Assembly: GCA_030550175.1 (NCBI GenBank)
Contig: JAUQPW010000018.1
Coordinates: forward strand, 14,939 to 61,501
Direction of reading: 5' to 3'
DNA: 46,563 bases
DNA from: a bacterium
Lineage (GTDB): Bacteria > Moduliflexota > Moduliflexia > Moduliflexales > JAUQPW01
Below, piece after piece: positions 8,358 to 16,367 of the stretch (positions are counted from its first letter, which is position 1; each line of letters starts with the position of its first letter). The notes under the pieces were generated by a model, which was not told the origin of the DNA, did no database searches, and was given only the letters and a program-made list of their open reading frames with translations. The translations under genes were made by a program, and so were the position numbers.

Positions 8358-8689
8358 CCGGAATTGGTTCTCCAGCTTCTCTCGCTCCGTCCCTTTGGCC
8401 GTTCTAGCCTTTGTCTGGCTATCGCATCGTAAATGCCATACTTTCGAAGCAGTTCCCTTCCGGTTAATCTTTCAGGTGTGGATTGTTTCCGCTTGAACAT
8501 AAGGATACGTGTCATTAAACCCCGATCTTCTACTCCAGCCTGTACCCTGGCTGTATTGAGTGCCCCATCGGTCTGGAAAAGACTATGGGATTCTGTAACC
8601 CGGAGAACGGCTAAATGTACATAATTACCAGTCGGTTTGGATGGAATAGCTCCTAAGAAAAGTTTTTCATCTAAACTTTTTAGAAACAT
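8330..8689 (-). CDS. csc2: Type I-D Cas7 backbone (Csc2), N-terminal fragment
   Basis: This 119-residue frame holds the true csc2 start: ATG at 8689 behind AAGGAGG. The Csc2-like beginning (MFLKSLDEKLFLGAIPSKPT, GNYVHLAVLRVTESHSLFQT) runs through TPERLTGRELLRKYGIYDAI. Beyond about residue 93 the frame reads non-family sequence (RPKGRSERSW...) to a chance stop. The real continuation is in the neighbouring frame (7656-8357). The break lies in a stretch with short AAA and GGG runs and looks like loss of a single base. Confidence 0.88.
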   Translation of the reverse strand: MFLKSLDEKLFLGAIPSKPTGNYVHLAVLRVTESHSLFQTDGALNTARVQAGVEDRGLMTRILMFKRKQSTPERLTGRELLRKYGIYDAIARQRLERPKGRSERSWRTNSGCIMPVITM

Positions 8690-8787
8690 ATTTTTTCCTC
8701 CTTGATCGAAAATTTCCCTGGATCAGACCCTTACATCTCTCTGTTGAGAATCGGTTGCTTCACCTTTCTCCATAAAACTTATCAAAC

Positions 8788-8850
8788 CCGGATGACTCCT
8801 CCCTTCGGGAGATCCGGCACAGGTTTACTTCGGCTTCAAACGGAAGCCGA
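8788..8850 (-). other. Structured cas10d-csc2 junction (two hairpins)
   Basis: One hairpin (TCGGCTTC / GAAGCCGA, 8830-8850) spans the cas10d stop codon. A second (8788-8817) pairs CCGGAT with ATCCGG around an inner CTCCC/GGGAG stem. There is no strong T-run. The pair may be a partial terminator or an RNA-processing site that sets Csc2 levels apart from Cas10d. Confidence 0.4.
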
Positions 8851-11800
8851 TACTTCGACTTCTTCGACCTCTTCTGGGACTTCGACGCCGCGTTGATGGT
8901 GCTCTTCATCTTCTATCTTGCGGTAAATGAATTCACAGGTATCCCGAAACAGGTTTAATTGGACACCGGCAAGACGTGCACGGTCCCCTCGAAGGGACTT
9001 TTCAAAAATCTCCTTAACAAAATATTCGGCAAAGTCCCAAACGGCCTGACGTTCTTCCTCTGGGGTAAGGGCCAACTTCCACTTACCCTCCACCAGATTA
9101 AAGGTGGGTTTTCCTTCGGCCTGTCCACTGTGAACCCGTTGCATCAGGGACATCACCGCAGCCGCGACCAGGTCCACCAGCGCGTCGCCGAATAAATCTT
9201 TATCAGCTTTGAGTAACACGTCTGCCGCCACATCTATCGGTTTGAGAATGGCATTGGCCTTGGCCGAAGCACGCTTGGCTCGATAAAAACGTCGATAAAG
9301 TTCAACCAATCTTCTGGGATGGTTCATAGCTTCCTCCTTGGGATCAATAAACTTGTAAAGCTCGCCATAGAGCCGAATCTTGTTGGATGGTAGAGATTCG
9401 AGCTGGGCTTTACGAATCCAGTTGTTTAAATAATGAAAAACATATAAGGGGGTTTCACTCAAGTCACGGGCCAACTCGGCAAGTCGACCCCAGTTGGCAT
9501 CGTAACCCCCTCGGGATTGCCGGGAGTTGGCATCCAGATGAATGATATAAGCCGCCGTGAAACAGGATAATACGGCAGGAATTTCATCCAGCCTGAGGCA
9601 TAAGTGTTTTTCATCCTTACCCTGTTCGCACCGACTTAAAAGATGTGCTACAAAATCATGGGGGGCATCGAACACTACCGTCTCCTCAAAATCAGCACCG
9701 CTGGTATAAATGGGCACTGCAGACTCTGAAGCGACCACCTTGGTATCAAAGAGAAGTGGAAAGAGCAGGGCAAGAAAAGCCGGCATGACCCAAGACTCGG
9801 TATCTGTTGCATCCCGCCCCGGAGGAATGGCAGCAAAAAAGAACGTAATGGGCTCATCGTCAGGATAATCCAGCTTGAAGACCCGATTATTTTCTTCCAT
9901 AACTTCTTCGCTCATGAGAAAATCATCAAGACTCTGGAATCGGGCCAGGGAGAAGTCTACTTTTCCTGTCTCCCAAGAGGGAATCAGATGGTCGCGGATA
10001 TCGGTCCTGAAATTTGTTCGATGAAAGTTGGTGTATGCCTTTCGTAAAAAGCTCACAGTTTCAGCTGTGAAGTAATAGGTCGGGTAAAGATAGAGATACC
10101 GATACTTTCTCTCCTCAAAGTCTTTGCCGCTCTGCCTCGTTCGGTTCATGAGGATTTGTCTCAGCATCATCTCTAAAGAACAGATAGGGCAAATATTCCG
10201 TATGGCTTGAGAACCGTAAAGAGGTTGCCTGTTGGTATAAAGTTGGGGTTGGAAAAGGACTCCAGCCTCTTCTTGCTGAGACGCTTCAAAAGGGCTACTA
10301 CAAAGTGAACAGGGGCGGACGCGGGTACGGGAACGTTTAAAGGCATTATATCGATTTAGCTCGCCTAAGAAACTTTGTAGAACTTCAGAGCCAGATCCCT
10401 TCCCCCGCTCCCGGCTCGCATCTTGCCTGATATCAATACCAATAGTAGCGGACACATAATTTCTTAGGTGCTCCCAGCCATCTTGTACTTCAACGCCTTC
10501 CAAGGTCGAGGAGATTTTCCCGGCGATGACCTGAGCTACGTTATTTAACAAATCCGAGAGATCATCCGGTCCAAGACCTGGGTTTCGTCTTATATATTCG
10601 GCGGCTACGTAATACCAGCCAAGGGGAACACCGCCAGCCGCGCGGGTGGCTTCAGGTTTTGTTTTGAGAAGATCGAAGATAACTTGCAGGTCCTCAACTT
10701 TCAGAAGTTGAAGCAGTTCCTTCGCTACATCCAGACGCTCAGCTCCCCCCGCAAACTGTTGCTTGCAGAACTCACTCCAAATTTTCCTTTCCAAGAGGTC
10801 ACAGAATTCGGCGAGCTGATCGATGCGAAGATCGTCGGGGAAATCGAAGGAGATCTGTGAGAGCTCCGTGACCTTAGATTGAACTTCTTCGAGCTTTTCG
10901 GCGCGCTTAGGTGCGGAGGCTGATTTCCCAACGATCTTTCGGAGCGCTCCCTTCGGGGCTATTTTCAAGACCAACTCTTCCGGCGAAAAGAAAAGCCAGT
11001 AATAATCGGCAAACTTAAGCCCCTTGCCATCACGTCCCAGTCCAACCAGGTGCCTTTCGATTTGATGCGCGCAGAGCTTGCGTATTTTCTCGATAACCCT
11101 CTCCGGGATAGATGACACATCGAGGGGAGATACTTCCTTGGACACCAGATAGGCAACACCATTGGGAAAGTAAAGTAACGGCTGATGACCTAGCGAGCGA
11201 TAGAGATCCAGCAGTGCATTGTTGATAACGTTGGTGAGAACCCCGCGATTTTCTGAGATGGCATGAAAGGTAAACTGATACTGCCCATTGCTCAGTTGAT
11301 AGATGAGATGGCGTAGATTCTCGGCCAGCACATCTGCCGGGTGTTTGACTTCGGAAGAGAGCAGATCTGCGAGCCGTGTCAGGCGCGCCGTAAGCTCACA
11401 GACTCTATCTGAGACTGTAAGCCTGAAACCTACTGTAGGACGGTGGGTTTCGTATTTCTCTTGGGCATTATGGGCCAGATAGGCCAGGGTATCGATTTGG
11501 TCTTCGGGACTCAACCCCCCAGCTCTAAGGAAGTTGTCGATCCCCAATCGCGTTATCCAATCCTTCAGGATGGGCTCAACAAATTCCCTGTGCTTGAGAA
11601 AATCCGGTTTAAATCCTGCCCCGAAGCGTTCTTTAATTTTATTTTCAACCCCGGGAAACTTCTCCCAGTCATGGAGTACATAACCTGCGACAAAGAGTCG
11701 GTAAGATTTTTCATCCAGGTAGCGGGCTACACTGGTATCCATTTGACGGAGTTTTCTTACAAGGGTTGCAACGGGAAATAATCCATTAAGAAGATGGGCG

Positions 11801-12030
11801 GTAATAGATTGATCTCCAAGGGCGCGTTCCGACTTCATCGGTTTTCCTGCGGCCAACATCTCCTGGCGCTTCTGTTCGACCCAGGTCCCACCTTTAGCCG
11901 TACAACTTGCCAGTTCAGCTAAAAGCCTGGGCACAACCTCGACAGAAAAGTCTTTGAAAACCGAATCGTTCGGGTTTTCGGATTCTATAGCCCTTTGAAG
12001 AATTTTGACCGTTAAAATTTGAGATTCCAT
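8836..12030 (-). CDS. cas10d: Type I-D large subunit with HD nuclease, Cas10d (Csc3)
   Basis: Cas10d is the large subunit of the I-D Cascade. It recognises the PAM and, unlike other type I large subunits, carries the HD nuclease. The 1064-residue protein has HD-domain candidates near the N-terminus (H79, H120-D121 in YVLHDWEKFPG, H187 in LAYLAHNAQ). A treble-clef zinc site lies at C574-x2-C577 and C614-x2-C617. I see no GGDD motif, as expected for the inactive palm of I-D. The C-terminal third is helical, as in the family, and ends in an acidic tail. The ATG at 12030 uses a GAGGG ribosome site supplied by the palindrome at 12040-12094. Confidence 0.94.
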   Translation of the reverse strand: MESQILTVKILQRAIESENPNDSVFKDFSVEVVPRLLAELASCTAKGGTWVEQKRQEMLAAGKPMKSERALGDQSITAHLLNGLFPVATLVRKLRQMDTSVARYLDEKSYRLFVAGYVLHDWEKFPGVENKIKERFGAGFKPDFLKHREFVEPILKDWITRLGIDNFLRAGGLSPEDQIDTLAYLAHNAQEKYETHRPTVGFRLTVSDRVCELTARLTRLADLLSSEVKHPADVLAENLRHLIYQLSNGQYQFTFHAISENRGVLTNVINNALLDLYRSLGHQPLLYFPNGVAYLVSKEVSPLDVSSIPERVIEKIRKLCAHQIERHLVGLGRDGKGLKFADYYWLFFSPEELVLKIAPKGALRKIVGKSASAPKRAEKLEEVQSKVTELSQISFDFPDDLRIDQLAEFCDLLERKIWSEFCKQQFAGGAERLDVAKELLQLLKVEDLQVIFDLLKTKPEATRAAGGVPLGWYYVAAEYIRRNPGLGPDDLSDLLNNVAQVIAGKISSTLEGVEVQDGWEHLRNYVSATIGIDIRQDASRERGKGSGSEVLQSFLGELNRYNAFKRSRTRVRPCSLCSSPFEASQQEEAGVLFQPQLYTNRQPLYGSQAIRNICPICSLEMMLRQILMNRTRQSGKDFEERKYRYLYLYPTYYFTAETVSFLRKAYTNFHRTNFRTDIRDHLIPSWETGKVDFSLARFQSLDDFLMSEEVMEENNRVFKLDYPDDEPITFFFAAIPPGRDATDTESWVMPAFLALLFPLLFDTKVVASESAVPIYTSGADFEETVVFDAPHDFVAHLLSRCEQGKDEKHLCLRLDEIPAVLSCFTAAYIIHLDANSRQSRGGYDANWGRLAELARDLSETPLYVFHYLNNWIRKAQLESLPSNKIRLYGELYKFIDPKEEAMNHPRRLVELYRRFYRAKRASAKANAILKPIDVAADVLLKADKDLFGDALVDLVAAAVMSLMQRVHSGQAEGKPTFNLVEGKWKLALTPEEERQAVWDFAEYFVKEIFEKSLRGDRARLAGVQLNLFRDTCEFIYRKIEDEEHHQRGVEVPEEVEEVEVSASV

Positions 12031-12039
12031 AGGCGGATG

Positions 12040-12094
12040 CCCTCACCTCTACACCCCTCTCCCACGCTGTGGGAGAGGGGTGTAGGGGTGAGGG
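12040..12094. repeat. 26-bp-arm palindrome between I-D cas3 and cas10d
   Basis: The arms CCCTCACC-T-CTACACCCC.. and its complement pair over 26 bases with a single mismatch and a 3-base GCT loop. It fills almost the whole gap between cas3 and cas10d. On the minus strand its last bases (GGTGAGGG) lie 10 bases before the cas10d ATG, so the element provides the ribosome site. Its CCTCTCC/GGAGAGG-like core resembles the element at 2018-2063. Confidence 0.85.
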
Positions 12095-12099
12095 TCACA

Positions 12100-14256
12100 T
12101 CAAATAATCCAGCCCTTTGAGGAGCTTTTAACGAAGAAAAATAGCGATTCCAGCATCAAGGCTTCTTGTCCAAAGGCAACGCTGAAGGGCGGATTCGGAT
12201 CGTTCATCGAGTACTGATCAGCTAAGGGATAAACGGGAAAAAGCAGCGGCAGCGCGCGACTGAATTTCACATCGAAACGGTCCATTTCCAGGATATAACA
12301 GACCAGGCGTTGCTGTCGCAGCTTGGTGTTCAGTCTGTTTTGATAGTCGGACTCCACGTTAAGGACGCGAAACCCCTTGAGGACCAGAACACGGGAGAGA
12401 TTCAACTCCCCCAGGTCGTAATCCAGATAAAACCTCCACCGGCTGGGGCGATCCAGGAAGCCATTCACCTCAAGGAAGAGAGAGGCATAATCAAAGGGTT
12501 TTTTGGAAATACCGATTGCTTCTGCTTTCTCCAGAAATTCCTCCCGGTCCAGAACGCCGGCTATGCGCCAGTTGGATAGGAGGCGTGGAAGGTCGTAGGT
12601 TTTAAACCGTTCCTTAGGATCTTCCACGGTCAGGTCTATAACCCCACATTCCAGCCCGCTGGTACCCCGAAAACTGCGAGCCACTTCGAGAATCTCAGGC
12701 TCATGGTTATCTTCCTTATGAAGATATCTGTGAACCTCGCCGACTTTGGCGCCAAGGTTTTTAATGCCAAAGGCTTGCTCGCTATCCTCCTTGAACCCTT
12801 CCCGGATGGTTTCGTAAACCCCTTTAATTTCCTTCTGGCCGAGGGCATAATAGATGTAAGCGGATTGCAACACTCCCCAACGGGAAGGATAGTAGCGAAA
12901 ATCGGTGACCGGGGGATAAACCTGGCTCATGATATCGCGAAGCTCCTCCCGGCTATAGGCGGATCCCTCCACAAGGAGGGTGTTATCACTCTGCTCCTCC
13001 TTGCTTAGGAACAACCGCTCATAAATGAAGCGAGGGACCAGGGCATAGGCACAAAACGTTTGGAAGGGGATGTAAGAACCTTCCTCATTTGTATACCCAT
13101 CGTGACGTCCGAGTCGCCCAAACCGTTGGATAAAAGAGCTGGCATCCACCGCTTCAAAAATCAAAAGGTTGATTTTAAAATCCACCCCTACATCTACCGT
13201 TGAGGTCCCAATCAATACATCTGCTCTGTAAGAAGCTAGTTTCTCACTTTCTGTACTAAAGCCCGTGTTTTCACCCACCGTGATGCCCTGGGGACCCAAC
13301 CTCTCCCTCAATGTCCGTGCAACGCGCTTTGCAGCAGCAACGGAATTTAGAATGACCGCGCCTTTGGAACCTGGATGATTGCGGAAGAACTCGACAAGGA
13401 CTGTCTCAGCATTTTCCATAATCCATCGCTCGGCACCATTTTCCGGAACCACCAGATTCAACGTTACCTCATGGGAGGTTCTCCGCCATTTTTTGCGAAA
13501 CCCCTCGTCCAGAGCTTTAGTTTCTTCACGGCTCAAGTGACCGTACTCGCTTTCAACTACCTGATAATTCACCCCGGCCTTTTCCAGGAACTCCCGGAGT
13601 AAGTGGGAGGGTGTAGCCGAGAGGAAGAGGAATTTCTTACGACCTGGTCCCGAGATATGCCGCGTCAGGAAGATAGCATTTATCACACTGACCACCTGAG
13701 GGGTGCCGAAAAGGTGGAACTCGTCAAAGACCACCAAGTCGAAGTTATTGACCAGTCGCGCAAAAACTTTATCGCGGGTATCGGTACCGCGAAGGTAATA
13801 GAGGTTAAGGACATAGTGATAGATATCCGGGTTCGTCAGGATAATCTCACTTTCCTGAAACCGGGTCAGAAGCTCCGTTTGCCTCGTCACCCCAGCCGTA
13901 TCTGCTGCTGCCGCAAGCAGATCCGCCGAGATGCGGCAAACCCTGGGAGGAAAAGGCGGGTGAAACTGTGTGATATAATTTTTAAGCTGACTTTCCTGAT
14001 CCCGCCCCAGTTCGTTGGTTGGGTAAAGCGCCAGCGTCGGCATCGGCGGATGAGTGAAAAGCGCTCTGGAGAACGCCGCCAGCGACTTCCCGCCCCCCGT
14101 CAACGCCCCATTAAAAATCACGTCCACCCGGGGATCCATCAACCATTTGAACGTTTGTACCTGGTGTTCATAAGGCCGAATTCCGGCCTGAACAAAAAAC
14201 TGCTCAGGTTGCTCACTTAATTTTAACCAGGTTTCTTTGATGGTAATTTGAGCCAT
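12100..14256 (-). CDS. cas3: Type I-D Cas3 helicase (no HD domain)
   Basis: This is the SF2 helicase recruited by the I-D Cascade to unwind target DNA. In I-D the nuclease sits in Cas10d, and this 718-residue protein indeed has no HD domain: it begins almost directly with the helicase core (YEHQVQTFKWLM). Walker A is the unusual ALTGGGKS, motif II is DEFH (LVVFDEFHLFG), motif III is FLSATPS, and motifs V/VI are GTSTVDVGVDFKI and FIQRFGRLGRHDGY. It is the first gene of the I-D operon, followed by cas10d after 69 bases that are mostly palindrome. An AGGA ribosome site is weakly placed. A promoter is suggested at 14284-14312. Confidence 0.93.
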   Translation of the reverse strand: MAQITIKETWLKLSEQPEQFFVQAGIRPYEHQVQTFKWLMDPRVDVIFNGALTGGGKSLAAFSRALFTHPPMPTLALYPTNELGRDQESQLKNYITQFHPPFPPRVCRISADLLAAAADTAGVTRQTELLTRFQESEIILTNPDIYHYVLNLYYLRGTDTRDKVFARLVNNFDLVVFDEFHLFGTPQVVSVINAIFLTRHISGPGRKKFLFLSATPSHLLREFLEKAGVNYQVVESEYGHLSREETKALDEGFRKKWRRTSHEVTLNLVVPENGAERWIMENAETVLVEFFRNHPGSKGAVILNSVAAAKRVARTLRERLGPQGITVGENTGFSTESEKLASYRADVLIGTSTVDVGVDFKINLLIFEAVDASSFIQRFGRLGRHDGYTNEEGSYIPFQTFCAYALVPRFIYERLFLSKEEQSDNTLLVEGSAYSREELRDIMSQVYPPVTDFRYYPSRWGVLQSAYIYYALGQKEIKGVYETIREGFKEDSEQAFGIKNLGAKVGEVHRYLHKEDNHEPEILEVARSFRGTSGLECGVIDLTVEDPKERFKTYDLPRLLSNWRIAGVLDREEFLEKAEAIGISKKPFDYASLFLEVNGFLDRPSRWRFYLDYDLGELNLSRVLVLKGFRVLNVESDYQNRLNTKLRQQRLVCYILEMDRFDVKFSRALPLLFPVYPLADQYSMNDPNPPFSVAFGQEALMLESLFFFVKSSSKGWII

Positions 14257-14283
14257 GGTCAGTTAATCCTGATGTTTTTATTT

Positions 14284-14312
14284 AATAAAGCAAGTTGATA
14301 AAACGAGATCAA
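14284..14312 (-). promoter_or_regulatory. Possible promoter of the type I-D operon
   Basis: On the minus strand TTGATC (14312-14307) and TTTATT (14289-14284) are 17 bases apart, about 30 bases before the cas3 ATG. The -35 hexamer is identical to that proposed for the neighbouring WYL gene (15796-15801). Confidence 0.4.
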
Positions 14313-14316
14313 AGCC

Positions 14317-14559
14317 TTATTCAATAACTAAGCCACAAACCGTTTCAAAGAAGTCTTCTAAAACCGGTTTGGGGTCCTCACCTGAGTTTATATGATCTCC
14401 ATCAACTGTCCATTCACCCAAAACTGTTCCTGGAAAATCACTTAGCAAATTGAAGCTGTATTCTAAAGTGATAAAACAGGTAACAGCTCCCTAGGTACAG
14501 AAAATTTCTTTCTCCCAAGATCGATAAACCATTGCAACAAAATACGCCTCTGTGATAGC
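14317..14559 (-). pseudogene. Remnant of an unrecognised gene with an internal stop
   Basis: One minus-strand frame reads as plausible protein on both sides of a single TAG codon (14491-14493): AITEAYFVAMVYRSWEKEIF before it, then after it FITLEYSFNLLSDFPGTVLG, EWTVDGDHINSGEDPKP and VLEDFFETVCGLVIE up to a TAA at 14317. The 5' end is cut off exactly where the 134-bp inverted duplication begins (14561). I do not recognise the family. The amino-acid make-up looks like real coding sequence, and truncation plus the stop argue that it is dead. A small complete gene downstream of the TAG without a start codon is less likely. Confidence 0.45.
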
Positions 14560-14560
14560 C

Positions 14561-14694
14561 TAAAGACATTCTGAACCGCAATTTGATTTTGGAGGTGGTC
14601 CGAAGGCTGAGTCCTTATGCACCGGAAGGTCTGTCCCTACGAGAACTGGCCACAAACCTTCGGAATCTCTTTATAGAGAGGAAGATTTTTCCCC
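14561..14694 (+). repeat. 134-bp inverted copy of part of the DUF1998 helicase gene
   Basis: Bases 14561-14694 are identical, base for base, to the reverse complement of 18947-19080. That region encodes helicase residues around LILEVVRRLSPYAPEGL. The copy ends 9 bases from the WYL stop codon at 14704 and truncates the gene remnant at 14317-14559. It has a coding frame only by inheritance and no recognisable gene of its own. Confidence 0.9.
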
Positions 14695-14703
14695 ACAGGT
14701 TAC

Positions 14704-15705
14704 TTATCTTAAATTTTTATCTTCCTCTTCTGGATTCCGCCCGTACATCTCCACCTCCCTTCTTGCCATGTTCAGCATATACTGCCGCATCTCCTCGGGT
14801 TCCAGCACTTCTGCATCGGGTCCCCATTGACGAACCCACCAGATGACCTCCCTTGGTTCGGCGACTTCTACTTCGTAGAGAATCCCCCCGTCCTTCAAAG
14901 CCTCAATTTTCTCCGAGGGATGCCATTTAACCTCTTGGATATAGAAAGCCTTCTCTTTGTTGAATCGAATCTTCACTTTGGTCTTTCGTTCTCCCGTAAA
15001 TACCGAAAAGCTATCTCTGTGGCGATTTCTAAATGAATAATCTTCCCGAACTTCAAACCGATTGGGTTCAGGCCAGGGTTCAATCTTTAATACCCTGCTG
15101 AGTCGATAGGTACGAATGTCTCTGGTAGTTCTACAATAAGCATCCATATATAGAGAACGCCTTCTAAAGAAAATCATATAGACATCAACGTCGTGGACGA
15201 TCTTCCGGAAGCCATCATAAGGGGAAAAGTAAGTAATTTTTACAATCTTACGATGCTCCATGGCGTATTCCAGAGCATTAAGGATCGTTTCTTTGCAACC
15301 ATAGCCTTCATTATAGATAGCGTCTTCCAGAACCCTTTCGAGTTTATGACGTACTGTTATATCCGGATAATTTGCCACAATCTTCTTAATTGCTTTAATA
15401 GCCCGATAGGTAATGATGTAATCGCTCATGTCAAATAGTTGCCGCACGCTCATAATTAACGCTGAAATCTCGGTGAGGGTCAGATTACCTGTGGGAACAA
15501 AGGGATCTTTCTCTATCTCAAAGGAACGCGTTGAGCGATTGTAGGTAAATCGGAAATTCAACTTTTCGAGCTCTGCCTTATCTTTATAGAATTGGGTTTT
15601 CGAGATACCGAAATACCTGGCAATCTGCTCAGGGGTTTGACACGGGTTTCCTCGAATTTCGGTCATAAGCTCGAAGAGTCTGACAAAACGATTCTGCGCT
15701 TCCAC
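14704..15705 (-). CDS. WYL-domain transcriptional regulator upstream of the type I-D operon
   Basis: This 333-residue protein has an N-terminal winged helix-turn-helix (TPEQIARYFGISKTQFYKDK, residues about 24-43), a linker, and a C-terminal WYL-type ligand-sensing domain (residues about 140-235, with SLYMDAYCRTTRDIRTYRLS). A WCX-like domain follows, ending in WVRQWGPDAEVLEPEEMRQ. The literal WYL tripeptide is replaced by LYM. The start is a GTG at 15705 behind AGGGGG. Related proteins often regulate CRISPR and defence operons by binding ligands or nucleic acids. It lies directly upstream of the I-D operon on the same strand and has a palindrome at its own promoter. Confidence 0.9.
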   Translation of the reverse strand: MEAQNRFVRLFELMTEIRGNPCQTPEQIARYFGISKTQFYKDKAELEKLNFRFTYNRSTRSFEIEKDPFVPTGNLTLTEISALIMSVRQLFDMSDYIITYRAIKAIKKIVANYPDITVRHKLERVLEDAIYNEGYGCKETILNALEYAMEHRKIVKITYFSPYDGFRKIVHDVDVYMIFFRRRSLYMDAYCRTTRDIRTYRLSRVLKIEPWPEPNRFEVREDYSFRNRHRDSFSVFTGERKTKVKIRFNKEKAFYIQEVKWHPSEKIEALKDGGILYEVEVAEPREVIWWVRQWGPDAEVLEPEEMRQYMLNMARREVEMYGRNPEEEDKNLR

Positions 15706-15772
15706 GGTATTCCCCCTGAAGGGTCCCGGGGAAATCTCTAGATCCCTGGATCCCCGCTAGTAATTAAAGTTT

Positions 15773-15801
15773 AAGATAAAAGACGATATAAAGAGGATCA
15801 A
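15773..15801 (-). promoter_or_regulatory. Promoter of the WYL regulator at 14704-15705
   Basis: TTGATC (15801-15796) and TATCTT (15778-15773) are 17 bases apart on the minus strand, about 70 bases before the GTG start. Confidence 0.45.
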
Positions 15802-15820
15802 CTGTGAAACAGTTCACAGT
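15801..15820. promoter_or_regulatory. Palindromic operator candidate next to the WYL promoter
   Basis: ACTGTGAA-ACAG-TTCACAGT is a perfect 8-bp inverted repeat with a 4-base spacer. It touches the proposed -35 box. The WYL gene at 40561-41514 has a comparable palindrome just upstream of its own -35 (41566-41589), with the shared half-site core TGAA/TTCA. Confidence 0.55.
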
Positions 15821-15869
15821 AAATCCCAGCGTTAACTCAGGTAGAATTTTCTGTTTGGGTTATAACTCG

Positions 15870-16025
15870 ACCCTGTTAAATTACTGAAAAAGCTCCGACG
15901 GCCCAGGATCTTTTAGTTCCGTGTTTCATAGACCACCCCCTACGAAGCCTGATGCCCGGTGGGACATGGCTACAAGCCGATGGTTCCTATGGAGCTCTTA
16001 AGGTTAAAATGTAATTTAACAGGGT
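15870..16025. mobile_element. 156-bp MITE-like or structured RNA element with 15-bp terminal inverted repeats
   Basis: ACCCTGTTAAATTAC (15870-15884) is perfectly mirrored by GTAATTTAACAGGGT (16011-16025). Inside lie a nested AGCTCC (15891-15896) / GGAGCT (15991-15996) pair and a GGCT-ACA-AGCC hairpin. There is no open frame of note. Size and terminal repeats fit a miniature inverted-repeat element. The nested pairing would also suit a small structured RNA. I do not see a clear target-site duplication. Confidence 0.4.
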
Positions 16026-16367
16026 TAAGATAGTTATCGGATTAGCATCAGTTTCCAAGAGGAAAGGGGTAGGTAAAAAAGGAGGACGGATCAATCCTTA
16101 GTTTCTATTTATGAATCAGACCAAATCCCTCTGATACCCCAGGAGGTTAACATAAACGTAGCCCGCAAACACTATAAGTGATCCCTCCCCATCCCCACTC
16201 CTCAATCCTTTCCCTGTCCACAAGGATGGGAAGTTAAGGGGCAGAGGTCGAATCCCTTAGAGTTCCTCAGCCTGTTACAGATTTGTACTAGATGTTTGTA
16301 AGGTTGGACACGAATCCCAACAAAAGGTTGTACCGGTTATTTACTTAATTTTAACATAGAAAGCCGT
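16026..16367. other. Non-coding stretch downstream of the helicase gene
   Basis: No gene, terminator or repeat is convincing here. It separates the 3' end of the long minus-strand gene run (16368) from the WYL regulator and the type I-D operon. Confidence 0.5.

Noticed and set aside
13603..14220. 205-residue plus-strand open frame
   Set aside because: It lies antisense within the I-D cas3 gene and has no recognisable protein features.
14491..14493. TAG in the gene remnant as a recoded (readthrough) codon
   Set aside because: Other genes in the window use TAG as a normal stop (for example cas1 and the CARF nuclease), and the remnant is also truncated, so decay is simpler.
14583..14846. 87-residue plus-strand frame starting MILEVVRRLSPY
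   Set aside because: It begins in the inverted helicase duplication and runs antisense into the WYL gene; it is chimeric and not a gene.
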